64,000 nucleotides of DNA from Nonomuraea typhae (GTDB lineage Bacteria > Actinomycetota > Actinomycetes > Streptosporangiales > Streptosporangiaceae): assembly GCF_009760925.1 (NCBI RefSeq), contig NZ_VRLV01000001.1, positions 930,001 to 994,000 of the forward strand, given 5' to 3'. The notes under the pieces are model-generated. The model was not told where the DNA came from. It saw only the letters and a list, made by a program, of their open reading frames with translations, and did no database searches. Positions 33,377 through 41,447 of the stretch are shown here, piece after piece. The number at the start of each line of letters is the position of its first letter. The stretch's first letter is position 1. Both the position numbers and the translations under genes were made by a program.

Positions 33377-34879
33377 TCACGCGGCCGCGGCCGGCCCCGG
33401 CGCCAGGGACCATCGCGCGATCGCGGCCTCCAGCGAGGCGCGCGAGGCCGCGTCGGGTTCCGGCGCGTCGGTCGCCCATGCCACGTACCCGTCCGGCCGC
33501 ACCAGCAGAGCCGTGCACGGTACGGCGGAGCCGCCCTTCACCTGGGGCCGTCCCCAGTCGCCGCCGGTGAAGTCGATCAGCAGGGGCCGGGCGCTCCTGG
33601 TCAGGTCGGCCAGCCGTACCTCGTCGTGGAGGACCAGGTCGGGCGCCCACGTGCCGACCAGCGGATGGCCGTCCCCCGCGTACCTGATGTCGTCGCCGGC
33701 CATGAGGCGGGCGAGGCGGTGGACGGTGCCGGGGTCGTCGAGGAGTTCGGCGAACAGCGCGCGCAGGCCGGTGACCTCGGCTCCGGGGGCGATGAGGGCG
33801 GCCTGGGCGCTCGCGGACATGATGACGCGTTCGGCGACCGGGCGGCGTTCGGCCTCGTAGGTGTCCAGCAGATCCTCTCCGGCCCTGCCCTGGAGGACGG
33901 CAGCCAGCTTCCAGCCCAGGTTGACCGCGTCCTGGAGGCCGAGGTTGAGCCCGGGGCCGCCGATCGCGGAGTGGACGTGGGCGGCGTCGCCGACGAGCAG
34001 GACGCGCCGGTCGCGGAAGCGCTCGGCCAGGCGGGTGTTGCCGCCGATGAGCTTGCGCAGCAGGTACGGGCCCTCTCCCTCCGGCGGGCGCAGGTCGAGG
34101 TCGGCGCCGAGCACGCGGCGGACGCTGGCCCGCAGCTCGGCGAAGGTCAGCGGGCCGCCGGCGTCGGTCTTGTCCCATTCCAGGGTGGTGATCAGCGGGT
34201 ACGGCCCGGCCGGCAGGGGCGCGTAGACGAACAGGCCGCGCTCGGTGCGCTGGTACAGGAACGGCGGGATCGGGCCGTATCCGGGCAGGTTCAGGCCGCC
34301 GGTCGCCGGGTCGGCGAGGGAGCCGGGCACCACGGCGTGGGCGCTGCGAACGACGGTGTCGTCGCTGCTCACGCCGGGAAAGGCGATGCCGGCGCGTTTG
34401 CGGGTGACGCTGTGGCCGCCGTCCGCGCCGACCAGATAGCGGGCCTCGATCGCGGACCCGCCGGACACCTCGGCGACGACCCGGTCGTCATGCTGGACCA
34501 GCCCGGTCAGTTCACAGCCCCGCCGGATCTCCGCGCCGAGTTCGATCGCCCGTTCCTCCAGCATCTGCTCGATCCTGGTCTGGGGGACGGGCAGGAGGTA
34601 GAGCGGGTTGCCGGGCAGCGCGCTCAGATCCAGCGGCATCCCGCCGAACATGAAGCCGGGCGCCGGCGTCGGCGGATCCTGGTTCCCGGTGAGCCGCTCG
34701 TGCAGGCCGCGCCGGTCGAGCATGCGCACCACCTGGCCGACCAGGCCGTTGGCGCGGTTCTCGCGGGTCCGCGCGGGGAGACGTTCCAGCACCAGGGGGC
34801 GCACGCCGGCGAGGGCGAGCTCGCAGGCGAGCATCAGGCCGTTGGGGCCCGCTCCGGAGATGACGACGTCGGTGACCAT
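33377..34879 (-). CDS. FAD-dependent aromatic monooxygenase (class A hydroxylase)
   Basis: A 500-residue flavoprotein of the UbiH/PheA/polyketide hydroxylase group (PF01494). The N-terminal dinucleotide fold is ISGAGPNGLMLA (GxGxxG), the mid-domain DG motif is VGADGGHSVTRKRAG, and the GD motif is LLVGDAAHVHSAIGGPGLN (about 280-300). The C-terminal thioredoxin-like extension typical of this group covers about 390-500. It adds hydroxyl groups to aromatic substrates using NAD(P)H and O2; such enzymes also act in antibiotic (rifampicin, tetracycline) inactivation. It follows the TetR gene by 19 bp in one operon (GGAGGGATGTC before ATG 34879). Confidence 0.92.
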   Translation of the reverse strand: MVTDVVISGAGPNGLMLACELALAGVRPLVLERLPARTRENRANGLVGQVVRMLDRRGLHERLTGNQDPPTPAPGFMFGGMPLDLSALPGNPLYLLPVPQTRIEQMLEERAIELGAEIRRGCELTGLVQHDDRVVAEVSGGSAIEARYLVGADGGHSVTRKRAGIAFPGVSSDDTVVRSAHAVVPGSLADPATGGLNLPGYGPIPPFLYQRTERGLFVYAPLPAGPYPLITTLEWDKTDAGGPLTFAELRASVRRVLGADLDLRPPEGEGPYLLRKLIGGNTRLAERFRDRRVLLVGDAAHVHSAIGGPGLNLGLQDAVNLGWKLAAVLQGRAGEDLLDTYEAERRPVAERVIMSASAQAALIAPGAEVTGLRALFAELLDDPGTVHRLARLMAGDDIRYAGDGHPLVGTWAPDLVLHDEVRLADLTRSARPLLIDFTGGDWGRPQVKGGSAVPCTALLVRPDGYVAWATDAPEPDAASRASLEAAIARWSLAPGPAAAA

Positions 34880-34898
34880 GACATCCCTCCTCGGGGAT

Positions 34899-35504
34899 CT
34901 AGGGTGTGGGCAGCCCGGCGGCGATCTGGGCGAGGGCGTCGCGCAGCAGGTCGAACAGGGGAGCCGGGGGGTCGTCGCGCAGGCTCAGCTCCGTCGCCGC
35001 GTCGATGGCGGCGCCGACCGCCCCGGCGACCAGGCGGGGGTAGAGGTCACGTCCGGGGTCGGTGCCGGTGCGCTCGGCGACGGCGGCGGCCAGCTCGGCC
35101 GCCGCGGCCTGCTCGGCCTTGAGCAGCTCGCCCATGACCGCCGGATGCCGCGTCATCCGCCTGACCCCGGCGGACCACTCCCCGTTGTCGTCCGGTTGTT
35201 CGCCGCCGGTCAGGCCGAGGGCGAAGCGGGCGAACACCGCCTGGGTGACGGCCTCCCAGAGGGGCTCGTGGCCGGGCCGGGCACGCAGCTCCTCCGCGAT
35301 CTGGGCCACCCGTTCGAAGTGCCGGGCGGCGATCGCCTCTGCCTTGCTGGAGAAGTAGTTGTTGAACGTGCGGGGCGAGACGCCCGCGGCGGCGGCGATG
35401 TCCTCCACCTTCACGTGGTCGAAGCCGCGCTCGACGCTCAGCCGGATCGCCGCCCAGCTGAGCGCGATCCGCGTCTGCTGCTTCTTGCGCTCTCGCCACC
35501 CCAT
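34899..35504 (-). CDS. TetR family regulator of the FAD monooxygenase operon
   Basis: A 201-residue repressor from ATG 35504 (a TTG 18 bases earlier is less likely). The HTH occupies about residues 10-58 with the recognition part VSPRTFNNYFSSKAEA, typical of the family including the Phe-Asn-Asn-Tyr-Phe motif. The C-terminal ligand domain is unassigned. It is the first gene of an operon with a flavin monooxygenase, an arrangement known where the regulator senses the aromatic substrate. Repeated dyads at 35525-35556 immediately upstream are the likely autoregulatory operator; they also face the divergent exchanger gene. Confidence 0.9.
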   Translation of the reverse strand: MGWRERKKQQTRIALSWAAIRLSVERGFDHVKVEDIAAAAGVSPRTFNNYFSSKAEAIAARHFERVAQIAEELRARPGHEPLWEAVTQAVFARFALGLTGGEQPDDNGEWSAGVRRMTRHPAVMGELLKAEQAAAAELAAAVAERTGTDPGRDLYPRLVAGAVGAAIDAATELSLRDDPPAPLFDLLRDALAQIAAGLPTP

Positions 35505-35524
35505 GAGGAGCACTCTACTCAAAA

Positions 35525-35556
35525 TTGCGGGTCACGCAATAATGCGGGTCACGCAA
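35525..35556. promoter_or_regulatory. duplicated operator TGCGGGTCACGCA
   Basis: TTGCG-ggtca-CGCAA (35525-35539) and a second TGCGGGTCACGCAA (35543-35556) form two copies, 17 bp apart, flanked by AAAATT on one side and AAAATTT on the other. They lie between the TetR gene and the divergent cation exchanger. This suits two TetR dimers on one face of the helix. Confidence 0.6.
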
Positions 35557-35586
35557 AATTTGTCGATCTCTGGCGGAGCGCGGGGT

Positions 35587-36834
35587 GTGGCCAGGGACGT
35601 GCGGCGGCACGGACTCCCCATGTCTGGCGAAACGCTCCCGGCGCGCGCGGCGATCACCCGGGGTCTCCTGGTGCTCGCGCTGGCCGCCCCCGCGCTCGTG
35701 CTGCGGCTGTCGGGCCCGAGCCTGCCCGCGCCGGCGCAGATCGCGGTGTTCGGGGCCGGCGTGCTGGCGGCGGCCGTGGTGCTGATGTGGGCGTCGGAGA
35801 CGGCCAGGGCCGACGTCTCGGGGGCGCTGGCGCTGGCCCTGCTGGCGCTCATCGCGGTGCTGCCCGAGTACGCGGTGGATCTCTACTACGCCTACACCGC
35901 GGGCAGCCGGCCCGAGTACGCGGCCTACACGGCGGCCAACATGACCGGCGCCAACCGGCTGCTGGTCGGCGTCGGCTGGGCGCTGGTGGTGCTGGCGTTC
36001 GCGCTCGGGCGCGGGCGGCGTCCCGCCCGGGAGGTGCGCCTGACCGATCACCACCGCATCGAGCTGGGCTTCCTGTGCCTGGCGGCGCTGGTGGCCTTCC
36101 TGATGCCGCTGACGGCGAGCATCGCCTGGTACGTGTCGGTGCTCATGGTGGCCCTCTACGTCTGGTACATCGTGAAGATCGCCAGGTGCGGCGGCGAGGA
36201 CCTGGAGAAGCTGACCGGCGTCCCGGGCCGGCTGGCCGCCCTGCCCAAGGGGCCGCGGCGGGCCGTCACCGCGGGCGCGTTCCTGCTCGGCGCGCTCATC
36301 GTCTTCGCCTCGGCCGAGCCGTTCGCCGAAGCCCTGGTGAGCGCCGGGACCACGCTGGGCGTGGACCGGTTCCTGCTGGTGCAGTGGCTGGGGCCGCTGG
36401 CCTCGGAGGCGCCCGAGCTGATCGTGGCGGTGGTCTTCGCCTGGCGGCTGCGCGACGGCGACGCCATGGGCGCGCTGCTGTCGAGCAAGGTCAACCAGTG
36501 GACGCTCCTGGTGGGGACGCTGCCCCTGGCCTACCGGGCGGGCGGCGGGGAGTGGAGCCTGCCGCTGGACTCCCGGCAGGTCGAGGAGGTGTTCCTGACG
36601 GCGTCCCAGACGGTCCTCGGGCTGGCGATGCTGGTCGACCTGGTGTTCCGCCGCGTCGAGGCGGTGCTGCTGTTCGGCCTGTTCGCAGTGCAGTTCGTCC
36701 TGCCCGATGAGCGGGTCCGGCTCTGGCTCGCCGTGGTGTACCTGGTGCTGGGCGTGGCGTTCCTGGTACGGCGCCGCCGCGACCTCGGCCTGGCCCTGCG
36801 CGCGGCTATCCGGAGATATCCCCACGCGGACTGA
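35587..36834 (+). CDS. CaCA-type sodium/calcium (cation) exchanger
   Basis: A 415-residue membrane antiporter with about ten spans. Two inverted alpha-repeat-like segments carry the conserved acidic cores: ALIAVLPEYAVDLY followed by the TAANMTGANRLL helix, and LASEAPELIVAVVF followed by LSSKVNQWTLLVGTLPL. Family members exchange Ca2+ or other cations for Na+ or H+. GTG 35587 has GGAG eight bases upstream and is preferred to ATG 35620, which lacks a ribosome site; the difference is 11 residues. It is divergent from the TetR-monooxygenase operon. No partner gene is seen downstream. Confidence 0.85.
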   Translation: MARDVRRHGLPMSGETLPARAAITRGLLVLALAAPALVLRLSGPSLPAPAQIAVFGAGVLAAAVVLMWASETARADVSGALALALLALIAVLPEYAVDLYYAYTAGSRPEYAAYTAANMTGANRLLVGVGWALVVLAFALGRGRRPAREVRLTDHHRIELGFLCLAALVAFLMPLTASIAWYVSVLMVALYVWYIVKIARCGGEDLEKLTGVPGRLAALPKGPRRAVTAGAFLLGALIVFASAEPFAEALVSAGTTLGVDRFLLVQWLGPLASEAPELIVAVVFAWRLRDGDAMGALLSSKVNQWTLLVGTLPLAYRAGGGEWSLPLDSRQVEEVFLTASQTVLGLAMLVDLVFRRVEAVLLFGLFAVQFVLPDERVRLWLAVVYLVLGVAFLVRRRRDLGLALRAAIRRYPHAD

Positions 36835-37074
36835 CGGCCAGAAGCTCCGGCACGCGGCGCTGGAGGCGCTCGTCCGCGCGGCCTGCGCGCGCACACCGCC
36901 CTGATCGCGGTCCAGGGGCCGGCCAAGACCGTGCTGCGGCCGCTGCCGAGGACCCGCTCCTTCGCCAGGATGAAGGGGGAGCCCGCGCGGGAGATCGCCA
37001 GGGTGTGGTCCGGGCGGCCGGTGACCGCGCGACGGGTGTAGGCACCGAGGTGATCTTTGGACAAGATGGGGGCC

Positions 37075-40035
37075 ATGGACGCCGACACCGCCGCGCTCGT
37101 CGTGTCGATCGTCTCCCTGCTGGTGGCAGGAGGGGCCGCCGCGTGGGACGCGTTCACCCACTCCCACGGCCGCGAGGAGGCATTCCGCCGCTACAGCGGG
37201 AAGACGGTGGTCGCGGCCGGGGCGCTGTCCGCGGTCTTCGGCGTCGTCGCGTGGCTGGCGGGCAGCGAGGCGCCGATCTGGCCGGTTCTCTGCCTCGCCG
37301 TCCTGATCACGGCGTACGGCGGCGCCCGCGCGCTGCGCGCCTACCCCGAGGAGATCCAGGACCTGCACCGGATCGCCGGCGCGGCGATGGAGCTCACCGA
37401 GGCCGGCGCCCCCCATCCCAGCGGCCTGGCCGCCCGGTACGTCGACGCCGGCCGCCGCCTCGCCCGGCACCGCCCGGCCGGACGCCAGCTCCTGCGGGCC
37501 GGCGCCAAGGTGAGCTTCCTCGTGGGCGACATGGGCGCGGGCAAGACCACGACCCTGCGCCACACGGCCACCCTGCACGCCCGGCGCACGCGGGACAGGC
37601 GACGCCGGCCGCGGACGTTCGTCCTGTACGTCGACCTGAGCGGCTACGACGCCGCCGACCTCACCGTCGACCTCCTGCGCGGCCATCTGCGCACGACGCT
37701 GACCCGGGCGGACTCCGACCTCGAGGCGGTGCTCGCCCGGGTGCTCAGGCCCCTGCGCCGGCCGCAGGTGACGTTCCTGATCGACGGCGTCGACGACGTC
37801 GAGACCGCCCTGCCGGTGCTGCGCAGGTTCCTGTCCACCGGCCACAGCTACCGCGGCGTCATCGCCGCCCGCGAGGAGCCGCCCGCCGAGCGCGCCGAGC
37901 GGGTGCTGCGCCTGCTGCCGCTCTCCTTCGCCCAGCAGAGCTGGCTGGCCGGTCGCCGCGGGCTGGACCAGGACCGCTTCTTCGCCGGTGACACCGAACT
38001 CGCCCAGCACACCGGCAACCCGCTCCACCTCAGCCTGTTCCTCGACGTGGCCGCCGACGGCCGGCCGCCGAGCACCCTCCACGACCTCATGGAACGCACC
38101 GTCGCCGCCCGTCTCGGCGGCGACATGGCCGGCCTCGTCACCACGGCGGAAGCCCTCGCCGCGCACGCGATCGGCGGCATCGCCATCGCCCCCGACGTCC
38201 TGCACGACGCGGACGTCGCCACCCTCACCGCCCTCGGCATCCTGCGCCCGGCCCAGACGGCCGCGCCGGTCTTCGTCACCCCGCTCCTGGCCGACCATTT
38301 CGCCGCCCGCTGGCTCTTACGCACCGGCCACCGGCTCGGCGCCGCCGACCTGCGCGAGGTGCTCACCAACCCGGCCTGGGAGCGCGCCGCCGCCACCTGC
38401 CTGCGCGCCTCCGGCCCCGACCTGCGCGCTTCCGGCTCCGACCTGCGCGAACGCCTGCTCGGCGCCGCCTGTGACGCCCTCGGCGACCACCTCGCCGCCG
38501 CGACCTGGGCCATCCCCGATCCCGTCCCCTACATGAGCACCCCCCAGCAGGGCGCCGCCAGTCACCCGCGCATGCCGTACAGCTGGCCTGCGCCCATGCG
38601 CCAGATCCTGCGCGTGCTGGGGCAGGCGAGCACCGACCGGCAGCCGATCGCCCCGCGCCTGTCGGAGCTGGTCGACCGGATCATCGTCAGCGCCTTCGCC
38701 CGCGGCACCGCCACCGAGCAACGGCGCGCCGCGGCGCTCCTTCCCCTGGCCTCCCCGGAGGTCGGCGCGTGGACCGTCACCCGGCTCACGGCCCGCAAGG
38801 GACCGTGGGACGTCGATCCGGAGCTGGTCGGGCTGGCCCAGACGGTGTTCCCGACCCTGCCGCCGCCGACCAGGCTGAGGCTGCTCGGCACGGCGCTGCT
38901 GTCGGCGCCGACCCTGAACCGGCTGGTCCCCGGCCCGGCGGCCCGGCCGGGCGCCGCCGGGCTGGCGCCGGCCCTGCGCGCCACGCTCCGCGTGCTGCAG
39001 GCGCTGAGCGTCGTGTTCCTCGGCACCATGGTGGACGGGGCCGTCCGCGGCTTTCCCGAGAACGCCGTCCTGTTCGGCGCGCTCGCCCTGCTGTCGGGGC
39101 TGTTCCTGATCGCCTCCGGCGGCGTGCCGATGCGGCGGATCCGGGATGGGATGTACATCGGCGCGCTCGCCCCGGTGCTGCTCGGCGCGTTCTGGAGTAC
39201 GGCCGGCTTCGTCCTGGCCGGGCAGGCGCTGTTCGCACTCCTCACGGGCAGCCCGGTGGAGGCCGTCAACCTCGCGGCCCGCACGCTGATCCTCACCTGG
39301 CCCATCGCGCTGGTGCTGCACCTGGCGTGCGCGGGCCGGGTGCCGGACCGGCCCCTCGACTGGATCCTCCCGCACCTGCGCCCGGTCACCGACCTCGCCC
39401 GCCACTACGGCAGGCCGCGCATCACGTTCCCCGCCCCCTCCGCCCGCCGCCTGCGCGCCGTGCTGCTGCAGGCGGGCATCGTGGTCCCCGTCGTGGCGGC
39501 GGGCGTCTTCGTGCAGGTGACCTACGAGGTGTGGTCCACCCCGATGCAGGTCGGCATGGGCGTCGCGGTCTTCCTGGCCTTCCTGGCCGTCAACGTCGTC
39601 ATCATGCGCCGCAAGGAGGCGAACCGCTGGCGGGACGTCGCCGCCCGGGTGCGTGCCGGTTCCCTCACCCCCGAGCACCTCCTGGACCTGCTGGAACAGG
39701 CCGGCACCCGCGACCACCGGCGCCGCTGGGGCGCGGCCAGGCTGAAGACCGTCGCCCGCCTGCTGACCACGCTCGAGAGCGCCGGGCCCGCCGCCCTCAA
39801 GCACGTCGCCCCGGTCCTCGCCGACCTGGAGGCGGCCGTCGCGCACATCACCAGATACGTCAACACCGACAGCTCCCAGACGGTCCCCCTCGGCGTCTGG
39901 GAGCTGGCCCCCGCGTTCCGGCATCCTGGCTTCCTCGACTGGATCAAGCAGTTCGACGCCAGGTTCCCCGGACTGCTCATCCAGCTTTCGGCGCTGCACC
40001 ACGCCACGCTGGTGCGGATCGTGCCGGGGTGCTGA
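37075..40035 (+). CDS. membrane-anchored NACHT/STAND-like NTPase
   Basis: A large protein of about 986 residues. The N-terminus has three hydrophobic segments (about 8-26, 45-62, 69-85), then a P-loop NTPase: Walker A VGDMGAGKTTT (about 150), Walker B VTFLIDGVDD (about 232), and the NACHT-type GNPLHLSLF after the sensor region. A helical linker follows, then six or so more membrane spans (about 640-760 and 800-850), and a helical C-terminus. NACHT proteins act as signal-switch ATPases, and some defend against phage. Codon 415 (38317-38319) is TTA. Starts at TTG 37057 and ATG 37066 are alternatives to ATG 37075. No effector nuclease or peptidase domain is recognised, so the membrane domain may be the effector. 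Confidence 0.85.
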   Translation: MDADTAALVVSIVSLLVAGGAAAWDAFTHSHGREEAFRRYSGKTVVAAGALSAVFGVVAWLAGSEAPIWPVLCLAVLITAYGGARALRAYPEEIQDLHRIAGAAMELTEAGAPHPSGLAARYVDAGRRLARHRPAGRQLLRAGAKVSFLVGDMGAGKTTTLRHTATLHARRTRDRRRRPRTFVLYVDLSGYDAADLTVDLLRGHLRTTLTRADSDLEAVLARVLRPLRRPQVTFLIDGVDDVETALPVLRRFLSTGHSYRGVIAAREEPPAERAERVLRLLPLSFAQQSWLAGRRGLDQDRFFAGDTELAQHTGNPLHLSLFLDVAADGRPPSTLHDLMERTVAARLGGDMAGLVTTAEALAAHAIGGIAIAPDVLHDADVATLTALGILRPAQTAAPVFVTPLLADHFAARWLLRTGHRLGAADLREVLTNPAWERAAATCLRASGPDLRASGSDLRERLLGAACDALGDHLAAATWAIPDPVPYMSTPQQGAASHPRMPYSWPAPMRQILRVLGQASTDRQPIAPRLSELVDRIIVSAFARGTATEQRRAAALLPLASPEVGAWTVTRLTARKGPWDVDPELVGLAQTVFPTLPPPTRLRLLGTALLSAPTLNRLVPGPAARPGAAGLAPALRATLRVLQALSVVFLGTMVDGAVRGFPENAVLFGALALLSGLFLIASGGVPMRRIRDGMYIGALAPVLLGAFWSTAGFVLAGQALFALLTGSPVEAVNLAARTLILTWPIALVLHLACAGRVPDRPLDWILPHLRPVTDLARHYGRPRITFPAPSARRLRAVLLQAGIVVPVVAAGVFVQVTYEVWSTPMQVGMGVAVFLAFLAVNVVIMRRKEANRWRDVAARVRAGSLTPEHLLDLLEQAGTRDHRRRWGAARLKTVARLLTTLESAGPAALKHVAPVLADLEAAVAHITRYVNTDSSQTVPLGVWELAPAFRHPGFLDWIKQFDARFPGLLIQLSALHHATLVRIVPGC

Positions 40036-40106
40036 CCAGTCTGGCCGGGGCCGCGGGCGGCCCGCATCGGCGCGGGCGCGGATTCGCACATCAGCCCGCC
40101 TGCGTA

Positions 40107-40135
40107 TTGACAGGCCGCCACCTGCATGGAATCTT
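40107..40135 (+). promoter_or_regulatory. promoter before the small membrane protein gene
   Basis: A consensus TTGACA (40107-40112), 17-bp spacer and AATCTT (40130-40135) fit a housekeeping promoter in the 147-bp gap after the NACHT gene. A second box TAGGGT (40171-40176) ends six bases before GTG 40183 and would produce a leaderless mRNA, but it has no good -35. Confidence 0.45.
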
Positions 40136-40182
40136 CACATCCCTCCGGCCGCACCTGCACGCGCGACTTCTAGGGTGAGCCG

Positions 40183-40767
40183 GTGATCTCCAAACCGGTC
40201 CTGGCCGCCGCCCTCCTGACGCTGGCCGCGCTCGGCTTCGCGCTGCACACCGGCTGGCTGCTGACCCGGCTCTGGATCCTGGCCCTGCCGGTGTTCGCCG
40301 TGGCCTTCGCGGTCGTCCTCGCGCTCTTCTGCCTCGCGGCGTGGCGGGCCGCGCGGGACCCGCGCAGGTGGCCCGTCGTGGCCACCGCCGTTCTCGCGCT
40401 GGCCGGGCTGGGCGGCGGCGTCTTCCTCCACCTCGACTCGGAGGCCAGGGCGTGGACCCGGTTCTGGGTCGAGCGCCCCGCCTTCACCGCCGTCGCCACG
40501 ACCCCGGTGAGCGGTGACTACTACGGCGCCGAGCTGCCCGGCCACCTGTGCTTCGTCTCGGCCAACTGCAAGGTCGCGGTCATCGGCACCAGCGGCGGGC
40601 AGCCGGTGCGCTTCGTGCCCGACTGGATCGGGATCCCGGACGACGCCGTCGGCTACGGGCACTTCACCGGCGCACCGGAGGCCGGGCCGTACGACGGGTT
40701 CGGCATGGAGCTGTGCCCCCGGATGGAGCTGGCCGGCGGCTGGTGGTGGCTCGGCCCCTGCCGCTGA
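40183..40767 (+). CDS. membrane protein with extracytoplasmic Cys domain
   Basis: A 194-residue protein of unknown function. Three hydrophobic segments lie at about 5-25, 29-52 and 64-84, followed by a roughly 110-residue soluble domain rich in Gly, Trp and Tyr with four cysteines (HLCF, NCK, ELCPR, GPCR), probably disulfide-bonded outside the membrane. The start is GTG 40183. It lies downstream of the NACHT gene on the same strand but with its own promoter signals, so a functional link is only suggested. A short hairpin with a T-run follows its stop. Confidence 0.7.
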   Translation: MISKPVLAAALLTLAALGFALHTGWLLTRLWILALPVFAVAFAVVLALFCLAAWRAARDPRRWPVVATAVLALAGLGGGVFLHLDSEARAWTRFWVERPAFTAVATTPVSGDYYGAELPGHLCFVSANCKVAVIGTSGGQPVRFVPDWIGIPDDAVGYGHFTGAPEAGPYDGFGMELCPRMELAGGWWWLGPCR

Positions 40768-40783
40768 CTTGTGGTGACGACCC

Positions 40784-40801
40784 AAAACGGCACCCGTTTT
40801 T
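40784..40801 (+). terminator. short hairpin terminator with T-run
   Basis: AAAACGG-cac-CCGTTTT (7-bp stem, 3-base loop), running into TTTTT, sits 17 bases after the stop codon of the gene at 40183-40767. It is a small rho-independent terminator, unusual here for being AT-rich. Confidence 0.5.
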
Positions 40802-40815
40802 ATGGCGACGCCATC

Positions 40816-40844
40816 TTGGCCGCACCAGCCCCGGCGGCGATAGT
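40816..40844 (+). promoter_or_regulatory. leaderless promoter of the PaiB-like gene
   Basis: TTGGCC (40816-40821), 17 bp, GATAGT (40839-40844), then six bases to GTG 40851. The transcription start is predicted at or next to the start codon, and no Shine-Dalgarno is present, so the mRNA should be leaderless. Confidence 0.55.
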
Positions 40845-40850
40845 CGTGCC

Positions 40851-41447
40851 GTGCGCCACAACCCTGACTACCTGCTCGACGACGACACCCGAATCCGCGC
40901 CCTGATCGCCGGCAACCCCTGGGCGACGCTGGTCAGCGCCGGCTCCGGGGGCTTGACCGGGTCCCATCTGCCCGTCCTGCTCGAGGACGGCCCGGAGCTG
41001 TCTCTGGTCGGCCACCTCGGCCGGCCCGACGACGACCTGCACGAACTCGGCGAGCACGAGGTCCTGCTCATCGTGGAAGGCCCGAACGGCTACATCTCAC
41101 CCGGCTGGTACGGCACCGGCCCAGCCGTGCCCACCTGGAACTATCTGGCCGTTCACCTGTACGGCAGGCCCGAAGTGCTCGGCCCGGAGGAGACCTACCG
41201 GGTCCTGATGGACACCGTGGACCGCTTCGAGCGCGTGCGGCCCGAGCCGTACCGGATCGAGCACGGCTACGGACGGGCCATCGCGCCCGGCGTGACCGGC
41301 TTCCGGCTGCGGCCGGAGCGGGTGGTGGCCAAGGCCAAGCTCAGCCAGGACAAGTCCCCGGACGTGGTCCGCAACGTCATCCACGCCCTCGAGCACGACC
41401 CGTTCTACGCCAACCCGGCGCTGGCCCGTGAGATGGAGACCCGATGA
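40851..41447 (+). CDS. PaiB-family FMN-binding regulator-like protein
   Basis: A 198-residue split-barrel flavin-binding protein of the PaiB family (PF04299). Recognisable parts are MRHNPDYLLDD at the start, NPWATLVSAG, GHLGRPDDD, and the hallmark GYISPGWYGTGPAVPTWNYL, followed by LSQDKSPDVVRNVIHAL. PaiB proteins were described as negative regulators but may be FMN enzymes. GTG 40851 is chosen because a promoter ends six bases before it. The stop overlaps the next gene as ATGA, so it is co-translated with an amidohydrolase. Confidence 0.9.
   Translation: MRHNPDYLLDDDTRIRALIAGNPWATLVSAGSGGLTGSHLPVLLEDGPELSLVGHLGRPDDDLHELGEHEVLLIVEGPNGYISPGWYGTGPAVPTWNYLAVHLYGRPEVLGPEETYRVLMDTVDRFERVRPEPYRIEHGYGRAIAPGVTGFRLRPERVVAKAKLSQDKSPDVVRNVIHALEHDPFYANPALAREMETR

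Noticed and set aside
36835-37074. Possible gene remnant between the cation exchanger and the NACHT gene
   Set aside because: Frames are short and show no recognisable domain; treated as intergenic.
35515-38298. 927-residue minus-strand frame opposite the exchanger and NACHT genes
   Set aside because: Low-complexity Gln/Arg/Gly sequence typical of an antisense shadow.
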